Origin: Chryseobacterium ureilyticum
Lineage (GTDB): Bacteria; Bacteroidota; Bacteroidia; Flavobacteriales; Weeksellaceae
DNA: 64,000 nucleotides
Direction: 5' to 3'
Assembly (NCBI RefSeq): GCF_900156735.1
Contig: NZ_FTOL01000005.1
Location: 124,001-188,000 of the forward strand
Positions 31,230 through 38,856 of the stretch are shown here, piece by piece. The position numbers and the translations under genes are program-made. Below the pieces are notes generated by a model. That model was not told the origin of the DNA. It worked only from the letters and a program-made list of their open reading frames with translations, and did no database searches. Within the stretch, counting starts at the first letter, position 1. Every line of letters begins with the position of its first letter.

Positions 31230-31270
31230 AAAGCCACAAGAGTTTACAATGGAAACTTTTGTGGCTTTAA
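31230..31270 (+). terminator. Terminator after the 221-aa gene
   Basis: AAAGCCAC / GTGGCTTT outer stem (31230-31237 and 31261-31268) with an extended inner pairing; the T tract is short, so efficiency is uncertain. Confidence 0.6.
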
Positions 31271-31299
31271 ATATTTTTAAAAACTATATATCTGTTATT

Positions 31300-32142
31300 T
31301 TATCTTAGAATACCTCTGATTCTGTTGGCGTTGGTAATCAGTTCTTCAAGGTATTCGTAGTTTTCCTTTTCTAAAGCAGACTTGAATTTTCTGAGCTGGC
31401 TGATATGTTCATTCAGAACGTCTAATACATTTTCTTTGTTCTGTTTAAAGATAGGAACCCACATTTCCGGATGTGATTTTGCAAGACGAACTGTACTGGA
31501 AAAACCAGAACTTGCAAGCTGGAAAATAGTTTCTTCTTCACGCTCTTTTTCCAAAACGGTATTGGCAAGGGCGTAAGACGTGATGTGGGAAATATGCGAA
31601 ATATAAGCCGTGTGGATGTCATGATCCTCTGCATTCATGTAAATCATGTGCATATCAAGGGCATTGACAACTTTTTCGACTGTCTCCAATGCGTCATCTG
31701 CAGATTCTTCCTTATTGCAAATTACTCCGGCTTTCCCTGCAAAACTGTCTGCAATAGCAGATTTTGGTCCATTGTTTTCTGTACCCCACATCGGGTGAAA
31801 AGCTACAAATCTTGAACGTTTCGGATGATCTTTAACGGCTCCTACAATTCCTGCTTTTGTAGATCCTGCATCCATAACGGTCTGATGATCGGATATAAGA
31901 TCCAAAACACTCGGAAGTAATTTTCTGGTAGCATCTACCGGAATGGCAAGAATAATAAGATCTGAATCTTTGATCCCTTGTTCCAAATTTGCTTCTACAT
32001 CAATAATTTTCAGGTCTAATGCATCACTGATATGCTGTTTATTATGGTCAATTCCATAGATAAAGCTGGCGATGTTTTTCTGTCTTAATTTCAGTGCCAT
32101 TGAACCTCCTATCAATCCTACTCCTATAATACTTATTTTCAT
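31300..32142 (-). CDS. tyrA: Prephenate dehydrogenase
   Basis: A 280-aa oxidoreductase converting prephenate to 4-hydroxyphenylpyruvate for tyrosine. It has the NAD(P) loop GVGLIGGSMALKL at the N terminus, DLIILAIPVDATRKLLP, DAGSTKAGIV and the substrate motif FHPMWGTENNGP. The C-terminal helices include ISHITSYALANTV. It is a stand-alone TyrA without ACT or mutase domain. Expression is probably controlled by a transcription attenuator in the 130 bp upstream with a Tyr-codon leader peptide. Confidence 0.93.
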   Translation of the reverse strand: MKISIIGVGLIGGSMALKLRQKNIASFIYGIDHNKQHISDALDLKIIDVEANLEQGIKDSDLIILAIPVDATRKLLPSVLDLISDHQTVMDAGSTKAGIVGAVKDHPKRSRFVAFHPMWGTENNGPKSAIADSFAGKAGVICNKEESADDALETVEKVVNALDMHMIYMNAEDHDIHTAYISHISHITSYALANTVLEKEREEETIFQLASSGFSSTVRLAKSHPEMWVPIFKQNKENVLDVLNEHISQLRKFKSALEKENYEYLEELITNANRIRGILR

Positions 32143-32160
32143 CTTTTAATTTTTTTAAAT

Positions 32161-32189
32161 AAAAAAACCTCGTCCTAGGACGAGGTTTT
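32161..32189 (-). terminator. Attenuator terminator in the tyrA leader
   Basis: A 26-bp perfect palindrome (32164-32189; arms AAAACCTCGTCC, junction TAGG) is followed on the minus strand by a U7 tract. It lies 19 bp before the tyrA ATG and downstream of a short Tyr-rich frame, the position expected for an attenuator. It could instead end the upstream lipoprotein transcript. Confidence 0.75.
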
Positions 32190-32210
32190 AAGTTATGTTC
32201 ATAAGAATCC

Positions 32211-32267
32211 CTATCCCAGATCTGAGTTAAAAATTCTATAATAATATGTTCCGTTGTTAAAATTCAC
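32211..32267 (-). CDS. Putative tyrA leader peptide with three consecutive Tyr codons
   Basis: A GTG-started 18-codon frame reads VNFNNGTYYYRIFNSDLG and ends at TAG 22 bp before the terminator palindrome. Three adjacent Tyr plus two Phe codons in so short a frame next to tyrA fit a leader peptide that stalls ribosomes when tyrosyl-tRNA is scarce. The GTG is 4 nt after a TAAATTTG -7 box, so the message would begin at or next to the start codon. I did not find a convincing antiterminator pairing beyond a 5-bp match at the stop codon. Confidence 0.65.
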   Translation of the reverse strand: MNFNNGTYYYRIFNSDLG

Positions 32268-32271
32268 GAAG

Positions 32272-32279
32272 CAAATTTA
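32272..32279 (-). promoter_or_regulatory. -7 box of the tyrA leader
   Basis: TAAATTTG on the minus strand fits TAnnTTTG, 4 nt before the GTG of the leader peptide; no clear -33 element. Confidence 0.5.
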
Positions 32280-32429
32280 TAAAATATTTTTTTAAATTGA
32301 GAAATTTTATGCTGCTTTCTTTGAATGAATAAAATTTCATTGGTCACAAAATATTTTAACCAGTGCTGTGAGGAATATTTTTTTCATTTTCTGCTCAAGC
32401 TTTATGATACTTTTTTGAAAAGATATATT

Positions 32430-33496
32430 CTAGTATTTAATAGTCTTCGGATCATACTTCTCAAAAGAAACCAATCCAAAATCTTGAGATGTATAGGTAA
32501 TTTCCTTATCTTGAGATGTATCAGGATATAGGGTTGTAAAGCCTAATTTATGTAAATCCAGAGATTTATTTTTCTTATTAAAAACGAATGTTGTGTATTT
32601 ATTTTGTTGAGGCTGTGTTGAAATATTTTCCTCTATTGTAAAGAAATTGCTTTTAATGCTAATATTGATGAAACCTTCTGCATATGAATTCGGATTGTAC
32701 GCATTGATTATCCTGCTGTTACTGTATTCTGTTAAACCTTTATCCGGTTTATGAATCAATACATATACTGTAGAAAATCTATTTTGAGCATCAATTTTTC
32801 TAGGTGAAAAGACAAGCACTCTGTCTGAGAGATTATCGTTGTTAAGATCACATTCTTTATTGAGAATCAGCTTATGTGTTTCGTTTTTAGATCGGACATA
32901 ATCTACTATACTTTGATTGACATCTGATGAATTTAGCTTAGACATCATTTTTTCTCTCCATTTATTTTCTTCTGCCTCATCATTTTCGTTGTTTACAGCA
33001 AAGGTATCAATGGTATTCCAGATGTTTTTGTTGCTGTCATATTGATATAAAAATACCTTTCTTGGTACTTGTGGTGTATAGGGGGCATCCAGATTGGGAG
33101 TGTGTTTAAGATACTTTTTTGGGGTATGGAAAATACAGATATTAAATTCTTTGCTGAGGCTTTTGAATGATTGTTTACTCAAGTTAGCATCAATCATGGA
33201 ATCTACATCTTGTCCTTGATATTGAGTGACTTGCTGGCTATACCAATTTTTCGCCCCAATTTTGGGAATGAGAATGAACATGGTTTCTCCATCTTTGTAA
33301 TTGAAGTCAAAATTACGGTATACACCTTCATCACCAGTGCCTGTGATTCCTTCAAGATCATCAACAGGATAATTAATAAAATCTATTTTTGTAGAAGTCT
33401 TAGGAGAAATGTTTTTTTCAATATTGCTTTTCTCTGATTGTTTGGTTTGCATGCTGTCACCAACAATATAAAGCAAAATGGAAGTGTCTTTTTCAT
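32430..33496 (-). pseudogene. Lipoprotein of unknown function, split by a 1-bp frameshift
   Basis: The minus strand starts at 33496 with a lipoprotein signal, MKKTLPFCFILLVTAC, with the lipobox cysteine, then continues KPNNQR in that frame and runs to a stop. The remaining ~340 residues (from SEKSNIEKNISPK on) are in another frame. Adding one A near 33437 joins them as ...ACKPNKSEKSN. The body is hydrophilic, with repeated short beta-like segments and a calcium-loop-like DLNNDNLSDRV. I do not recognise the family. Either a disrupted surface lipoprotein or a sequencing error in an A run. Confidence 0.65.
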
Positions 33497-33674
33497 GATA
33501 TTAGTTATTCAGGTAATCTTTTATGCTCATTTTGATAAAAAAATAGGATTCAAAAGAGCGATTTTGCTGCACAAAGAAAAGTTTTTTTATTGAATGAAAC
33601 ACCTTTACATCGTTTTTTTAGAACAATTTTATTTGAAATCTATGATCTGAAAAACAAAATATTCTTTCAATTAT

Positions 33675-34226
33675 TTAGAGTTTTTGAGCTTCATTGATTT
33701 TGTCTGTGAAAGCGTTTCTTACTTTTACCGCGCCGTTCAGTATTGTTTCAATGATGATTTTATTTTTCTTTGAGGTGATGTTAAAATCTTTTTTATAAGG
33801 TCTTTCATTCTCAATATTGGGCTGGTCTACATAAAAATACCCCAAATAAAAGAGCTTCTGATGATAAAAGTGATAGACATGAAAAATAGAACTATAGTAA
33901 TCATTTCCTTCGATCATAATGATTTTATCTTCCTGATCCTGTTTGTAATACCATACATTGATATTGGTACTTTCCAAAACTAATGACGTGAGATATTCAT
34001 TATTATTGATCATTACATTAGAGCTTCCGTTATTGAATTTTAATTCTATGGTAAGATCCTGAAATTTGAAAAATGTTTCATCTTTTTGGTTATTAATCTT
34101 TTGTGCCTTAAAACCTTTTTTATTGTTGTGTTTCTCTGTTAAAGTATTGGTGTTTTCTTCCTTTTGACCTTTACAGGAATGGAACAAATACATGAATGCT
34201 ATCAGAATTAAAATATATTTTGCCAT
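33675..34226 (-). CDS. Small lipoprotein
   Basis: A 183-aa protein with a lipoprotein signal (MAKYILILIAFMYLFHSC) and a mature region of alternating polar and aromatic residues (WYYKQDQEDKIIMIEGNDYYSSIFHVYHFYHQKLFYLGYF). The family is unknown. It is in a run of small lipoprotein genes on the same strand, 9 bp after the 193-aa lipoprotein gene. Composition suggests a secreted beta-rich protein anchored to a membrane. Confidence 0.7.
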   Translation of the reverse strand: MAKYILILIAFMYLFHSCKGQKEENTNTLTEKHNNKKGFKAQKINNQKDETFFKFQDLTIELKFNNGSSNVMINNNEYLTSLVLESTNINVWYYKQDQEDKIIMIEGNDYYSSIFHVYHFYHQKLFYLGYFYVDQPNIENERPYKKDFNITSKKNKIIIETILNGAVKVRNAFTDKINEAQKL

Positions 34227-34235
34227 CTGATTGAA

Positions 34236-34817
34236 TTATATTTTGGAGATATTACCCTCTGCTGATATTCTGTATTTTTCCTTTTTCTTTCTGGAATTGT
34301 CTGCATAACTTACTTCGTATATATCGATTGTCATATCAGGATTGATAATAAAAGTGTCATAGGTTTCATTTTCCGGCATAGCATATCCTATCGATTGGTG
34401 GCTGATAATTTTATCATTATGGACCGTGATGATATCCTGTAAACTGGAATCTCCTTCATAATACAAAACATAAATATCAAAAGACGTTTCAATGGTGGAT
34501 TGTATAGAAAATATACTTTCTGGCTGACCATCCTTAGTTCCGATAATTTTCATGATTTTATCGTATTCAGATATAGCTAAAGTAGGATATTTTTGCTGGC
34601 ATTCGGAAGGGTTACCTGTAAAGCAGGTTTTTTGATAGTTTTCAAAATCAAAAGGAAGAGAAACGCTTGCCTTTATATCTTTTGAATCATTTTTTGTTTT
34701 AATGGCGGTGGAGAGAACTGTATCCGTAACTTCTTTTTTTATACCCTGTTTTTCATCTTTTTTCAGGCAGGATAGGAGAGTAGAGAGAATTATAACTACA
34801 GTAAATATTTTGATCAT
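34236..34817 (-). CDS. Small lipoprotein
   Basis: A 193-aa protein with signal MIKIFTVVIILSTLLSC and a mature region containing TCFTGNPSECQQKYP, two cysteines that could form a disulfide, and IFSIQSTIETSFDIYVLYY. No known domain is recognised. It is followed 9 bp later by another lipoprotein gene. Such runs of unrelated small lipoproteins are often immunity or accessory genes next to toxins or secretion effectors, but nothing here shows that directly. Confidence 0.7.
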   Translation of the reverse strand: MIKIFTVVIILSTLLSCLKKDEKQGIKKEVTDTVLSTAIKTKNDSKDIKASVSLPFDFENYQKTCFTGNPSECQQKYPTLAISEYDKIMKIIGTKDGQPESIFSIQSTIETSFDIYVLYYEGDSSLQDIITVHNDKIISHQSIGYAMPENETYDTFIINPDMTIDIYEVSYADNSRKKKEKYRISAEGNISKI

Positions 34818-34925
34818 CAGTTATGGTATTAGAATTTATTTTATGATGTATTGATAAGTAATGGACGTAAGTTTTCAAGGGTTAAACTATTTTCAAAAGT
34901 ACCATTTTTTATCTTCAGCGAGATA

Positions 34926-36092
34926 TTATTCCATACCGGGATAGCTGATGCCACCTGTTTTTGTTTCTTCCCAGATCTTTTTAAAATCCTGAATATTGTA
35001 ATAATTATTTTTTTTGAATTCTGTTTCATAGTTTTTACCTTCCAGATTGCCGTTGAGAGTACTGAAAAAAATATAATATATATTGCTGCTTTCAGTGATT
35101 TTAGTTGAATAATATGCCAATTTACCCAGCATTTCAGCTTTTTTCTCAAAACTTTTATCAGAGAAGATCAAAGAGTTATTGTCTTTAGTTTCTTTAATAA
35201 TCAGGTCGGAAATGGAATTTAAGTATTTCGTTTTATCGCCGGATGAAAGGTGTGCTATCACATCTATCACATCTATCACTTCTTTATTGAATATAATATC
35301 ACCATTACACCTTACATTGAATAAAACCTTTTCAAATTCGTCAGTATTGTTGTAATTATTTTGCAGAATAAAGTTTACTAGGTCTTTATCTTTTACATAA
35401 CCGAAGTTCTTTACGAGTGTTTCAAGGAATTGTTTGTCATTTGACTTTAGCCATGCAAGATCAGCTTTGCTGTCATTGAAAAGGTATTTATTTCGGGCAG
35501 TGAGGATTTGTAAATTATCATTACGTATCTGTTGAAGATCAGGAATATCTTTCCATCTGGCTGCATTGATTTTTTCTCCTTCAACCTCAATTTCAATGGG
35601 TATATTTTCTAAAACAGTCAGTTTTGGATATAAGGTTTTATAATCGATGATGGTAGGTAAAGGATAAAAGTAAGTAATCAGATTATATTTTTTTGAGATA
35701 TAAATATATTGGTTGTCTGCTGTAAATGGCTTGAAATTTAGGTCTTTATCACATTTGTCATTCGGACTTATTTTCAAATATGCTGTGGTAGATGCCGGAT
35801 CAATTTTTCTATTAAATATTTCTTCTATTTTCTTTATAAAGTCTTCGTTGCTTATGTTTTTGAAGCCATTTTGTTGTAAGTAAGTGGCTTCAATTTCTAC
35901 TAAGGCATCGAGGTCCTTCTTATCATAATGATCAAAACTCCCATATTCCGAAGCTGCACCAGCCATTATTTGTTTTTCTAAAACAGTATTGAAGGTGCTA
36001 TTTACCTTTTCAGGCTGAACTTTTTCCTTTTTTATTGTTTTATTACAGGCAGATAAGGTAAGTATGGATAATATGGTAATTATGTTTTTCAT
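34926..36092 (-). CDS. Lipoprotein of unknown function, C terminus probably truncated
   Basis: A 388-aa protein with lipoprotein signal MKNIITILSILTLSAC and a long, mostly helical mature region (LVEIEATYLQQNGFKNISNED, WLKSNDKQFLETLVKNFGYV). The frame stops after GGISYPGME. Beyond the TAA the same frame reads YLAEDKKWYF, then a second frame gives ENSLTLENLRPLLINTS to a stop at 34841. This suggests that the ancestral protein was longer and that a stop and an extra T have shortened it. The gene starts just after the disrupted LysM-SH3 gene. Function unknown. Confidence 0.6.
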   Translation of the reverse strand: MKNIITILSILTLSACNKTIKKEKVQPEKVNSTFNTVLEKQIMAGAASEYGSFDHYDKKDLDALVEIEATYLQQNGFKNISNEDFIKKIEEIFNRKIDPASTTAYLKISPNDKCDKDLNFKPFTADNQYIYISKKYNLITYFYPLPTIIDYKTLYPKLTVLENIPIEIEVEGEKINAARWKDIPDLQQIRNDNLQILTARNKYLFNDSKADLAWLKSNDKQFLETLVKNFGYVKDKDLVNFILQNNYNNTDEFEKVLFNVRCNGDIIFNKEVIDVIDVIAHLSSGDKTKYLNSISDLIIKETKDNNSLIFSDKSFEKKAEMLGKLAYYSTKITESSNIYYIFFSTLNGNLEGKNYETEFKKNNYYNIQDFKKIWEETKTGGISYPGME

Positions 36093-36102
36093 GATGATAA
36101 AT

Positions 36103-36499
36103 TTACTTAGATTTTATCCTGCTTTTACACACATATCTTTTTTTTCTTCTTTAGAAACTACCAGCCACCAATCTCCGTTCTGATTTAAAATCTCAATTTG
36201 TTCACCTGTGTTTATTTTTTGTAGGATTTGTGAGGAAGTATTTTTATCTTTTCTTAAATTAGTATAGCCATCAGCATCTTGGATGTAATAGGTGGTTATA
36301 TTTTGAATTTTCTCTACTCTACATTTTTTGTCTTTTACATTTTCTTTAGGAATAAGAATCGCTGTTCCGAGAAGGTTTTCCTGCATAATATCTTCATCTG
36401 AAAAGTTAAGATTTTGATACGTTTTTAAAATATTCTCATTTTAAATTTTCGAGCAATCGAACTGAATGTATTACCTTTTTGTATGACATCATTTTTCAT
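36103..36499 (-). pseudogene. LysM plus SH3 protein, broken by two frameshifts
   Basis: The minus strand from 36499 reads MKNDVIQKGNTFSSIARKFKM, a LysM repeat, then hits TAA. Adding one G restores ENILKTYQNLNFSDEDIMQ and the open 90-aa frame, which holds a bacterial SH3 motif (GYTNLRKDKNTSSQ, GEQIEILNQNGDWWLVVSKE). A second frameshift in an 8-A run (36138-36145) changes the expected KKGYVCKSRIKSK end to KKDMCVKAG; restored, the stop falls at 36103. LysM-SH3 proteins bind peptidoglycan. The double lesion suggests decay or homopolymer errors. Confidence 0.7.
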
Positions 36500-36645
36500 A
36501 TTTATCCTTGTGTTATCGTTATATTGTGTTGGTAGCTCAACTCTTCTTCATGACTTAGAGCGATAGAGAATTAATTTTTAAAAATTGTAGTAAAACTATG
36601 ATAAGACATTCCTGAAAATTTTGATTCAAACCCAAAGAAGTTTAC

Positions 36646-36653
36646 TAGTTTTG
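36646..36653 (+). promoter_or_regulatory. -7 box upstream of the 209-aa gene
   Basis: TAGTTTTG fits TAnnTTTG, 43 bp before the ATG; a TTTG lies 22 nt upstream, slightly long. Confidence 0.4.
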
Positions 36654-36696
36654 TACAAAGAATTCAGTAAGCCTTTCAATACCTCAACACAATCCT

Positions 36697-37326
36697 ATGA
36701 AAAATAAATATCTGCAGGGGATTTTTATCCTGTTTATAACCATAAATTCTGTCTATGCAGGAAACACATTTATTCCTCAAAATGATACGGTAAGAATCAA
36801 GGAAAGCCGTAATGAAGAAGATATTGAGCCTAATGAATACCTGAAAGATCGTTTAAAACCAATTCAGGCTAATTTTAAGAGAATCAATTCAATTACAAAA
36901 TGGACCTCCATCAAAAAGAAATCTATTGAAGGAGAGTCTACCGAAGGAGGTGAAGCAACTTATTACTATAAAAATAAGCGACTGGAAAAGATAATGGCAA
37001 GACATTACGGTGAAACAGGGCAGGTCTTGATTGAATACTATCTGTTAAACGGAAATCTATCTTTTGTCTTTGAAAAAGATTATAAGTATAACCGCCCGCT
37101 TTTCTATGATAAAAAGACCATGAAAGAAAATAATGATACTGAAGCTTTTGATTTTGAAAAATCAGTGATCACTGAAACCAGAAACTATTTTGAAAAAGGA
37201 AGTCTTATCCATATTGTCAATAGTCAGGATTGTGGAGCACCTTTCAGTGGGCAATATATGGAAGAGGAGGATAAGAGCATGAAGGATGATTTTAGAAGGC
37301 TTTTGAAGCTGGAAAAAGAGAAGTAA
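36697..37326 (+). CDS. Secreted protein of unknown function
   Basis: A 209-aa protein with signal peptide MKNKYLQGIFILFITINSVYAG and a beta-rich mature region (STEGGEATYYYKNKRLEKIM, YGETGQVLIEYYLLNGNLSFVFEKDYKY). The pattern of short hydrophobic strands resembles periplasmic toast-rack proteins, but I do not recognise a family. It is a single gene facing away from the lipoprotein cluster. Confidence 0.7.
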   Translation: MKNKYLQGIFILFITINSVYAGNTFIPQNDTVRIKESRNEEDIEPNEYLKDRLKPIQANFKRINSITKWTSIKKKSIEGESTEGGEATYYYKNKRLEKIMARHYGETGQVLIEYYLLNGNLSFVFEKDYKYNRPLFYDKKTMKENNDTEAFDFEKSVITETRNYFEKGSLIHIVNSQDCGAPFSGQYMEEEDKSMKDDFRRLLKLEKEK

Positions 37327-37717
37327 AATATTAACAAAGTCAATAATCTGCTGAGTCTGTACAACTAGCGAGGGATATTATATCTAAAGTAAAAAATCTA
37401 AGCAGGCTATATTCACTGAGTTTCATTATTAGAGCAATGATCGCTAGGGTTTTATAATTGTGTAGAGTATTCTTTAAGATCGCCAAGGCGTTTCACTCAG
37501 CAAGGATCATTTTTTTTGTTAGCTAAAAAGTCTTAGCTGAATGGAATGTTCTTACGCTCAAAAAATATTCATTTCCATGATGTCTTTCTTTTGAATCTTA
37601 GTGTTTAAGAATCTGCAGAATTTATGTAATATAAAGAACCTACACTAGAATAAAGTACTACAATTATTATTGATTTTGTAGTCTAAATAAGACTCAGAAG
37701 TTAATTTTCACTAGTTT
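37327..37717. other. 391-bp intergenic region with no supported feature
   Basis: A/T-rich sequence between a plus-strand and a minus-strand gene end. I see no open frame with protein-like composition, RNA gene, or strong terminator. Confidence 0.6.
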
Positions 37718-38254
37718 TTATTTACTATTTCGGATGATATTTAAACGCTCTTCAACCTCTTTGATTTTATCAATCCAATAATTAATTCCTTCCTGATTAG
37801 TTACCGTTTGCTTAAAAGCATTTTGGCTGATAGCCCATAATTTGGGACCATTTTTTTGATACTCAATCTCGCGTTCCCTTTTTGTCTCAGGCTCTACACG
37901 GTATCTCCAGAATACCAATGAATGCATATATTGCGAGCGGATTTTTTCAAAATATTTAATAATGGCTTCCCGGTCTTGAGGAATATATCCCGGACCTGAG
38001 CATCCGCAAGAGTGAAAAGTAATCCCTACTTTATAAAGATTTTTAATGTGTGCCCACTGCTTATGATCGTTTTTTGCCGGAGATTCAAAATCCAGCCCCA
38101 TGTTTGCCATCAACTCTCCGCATTCAGGACATTTGGCTTCCACTGAAAATTGAGCATGTTTGTCAACATCTCTTAAAACTTTACGTTTAAAAGTTTTCTG
38201 GCAGTTAAAACAGGCATAATGACCTTTGTAAACCATCATGGCATATCGGCACAT
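37718..38254 (-). CDS. Zinc-ribbon protein of unknown function
   Basis: A 178-aa cytosolic protein with four cysteines in two pairs, ACFNCQKTF and KCPECGELMANMGLDF, forming a likely zinc ribbon, and a further CGCSGPGYIP. The remainder is charged and helical (EIEYQKNGPKLWAISQNAFKQTV). It lies 23 bp after the 161-aa gene and probably shares its transcript. Small proteins of this kind appear in toxin-immunity neighbourhoods, but no partner is visible. Confidence 0.65.
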   Translation of the reverse strand: MCRYAMMVYKGHYACFNCQKTFKRKVLRDVDKHAQFSVEAKCPECGELMANMGLDFESPAKNDHKQWAHIKNLYKVGITFHSCGCSGPGYIPQDREAIIKYFEKIRSQYMHSLVFWRYRVEPETKREREIEYQKNGPKLWAISQNAFKQTVTNQEGINYWIDKIKEVEERLNIIRNSK

Positions 38255-38277
38255 AGTATAATCTTTTGTTTTTGTGG

Positions 38278-38763
38278 TTATTTTTTGTTTTCCTCTTCAT
38301 AATAGTTGATTCCCATCAGGCTGCTGGCACTTCTAGGGTCATAAACAGACCATATCTCTCCCCATGGGAAACTGAAAGTACACCTTGGGTAAGGCGTTTT
38401 CGTTTTTCGGGTTGGTGGTATTCCTAGAGCTGAAGTCAGGAACATATTATTTCTGTAAAATACCTGCATTTCCTTTTCCTCACTCCATTCATTCCAGTTC
38501 TTGGCATCGGTGCTTTCCCGTGTATTCATATGGATACTGTGAAGCTGGTCATCCCAAAAGCACAATTGAAAATGAACCTGATAACCTAGAATATCTATAT
38601 GATGGAAGTAGTACCAGAAATATCCGGTCTTTACATCCCACATATTATAATACTTTTCCTTATAAAAATCAGTTTCCTGAAGCTGGCTGAGCAGCATTCC
38701 CTTATAAAGATTGGTGTTGAAGGCTTCCAGTTCTATGGTACCATTTTCATGATTAATCAGCAT
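38278..38763 (-). CDS. Hypothetical 161-aa protein
   Basis: A cytosolic-type protein beginning MLINHENGTIELEAFNTNLY, with many aromatics (YFWYYFHHIDILGYQVHFQLCFWDD) and a C-terminal TKTPYPRCTFSFPWGEIWSVYDPRS. I do not recognise the family, although the general pattern resembles small immunity-type proteins. The ATG shown is two codons after a possible TTG. It is upstream of the zinc-ribbon gene, 23 bp apart. Confidence 0.6.
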   Translation of the reverse strand: MLINHENGTIELEAFNTNLYKGMLLSQLQETDFYKEKYYNMWDVKTGYFWYYFHHIDILGYQVHFQLCFWDDQLHSIHMNTRESTDAKNWNEWSEEKEMQVFYRNNMFLTSALGIPPTRKTKTPYPRCTFSFPWGEIWSVYDPRSASSLMGINYYEEENKK

Positions 38764-38856
38764 ATCCAAAAAAATGAAGCTATAAATATATACGTTTTTT
38801 CTTTACAGACAACGAATAATATTTACAGCTTCAAATAGAAATAGAAAATATCTGTG

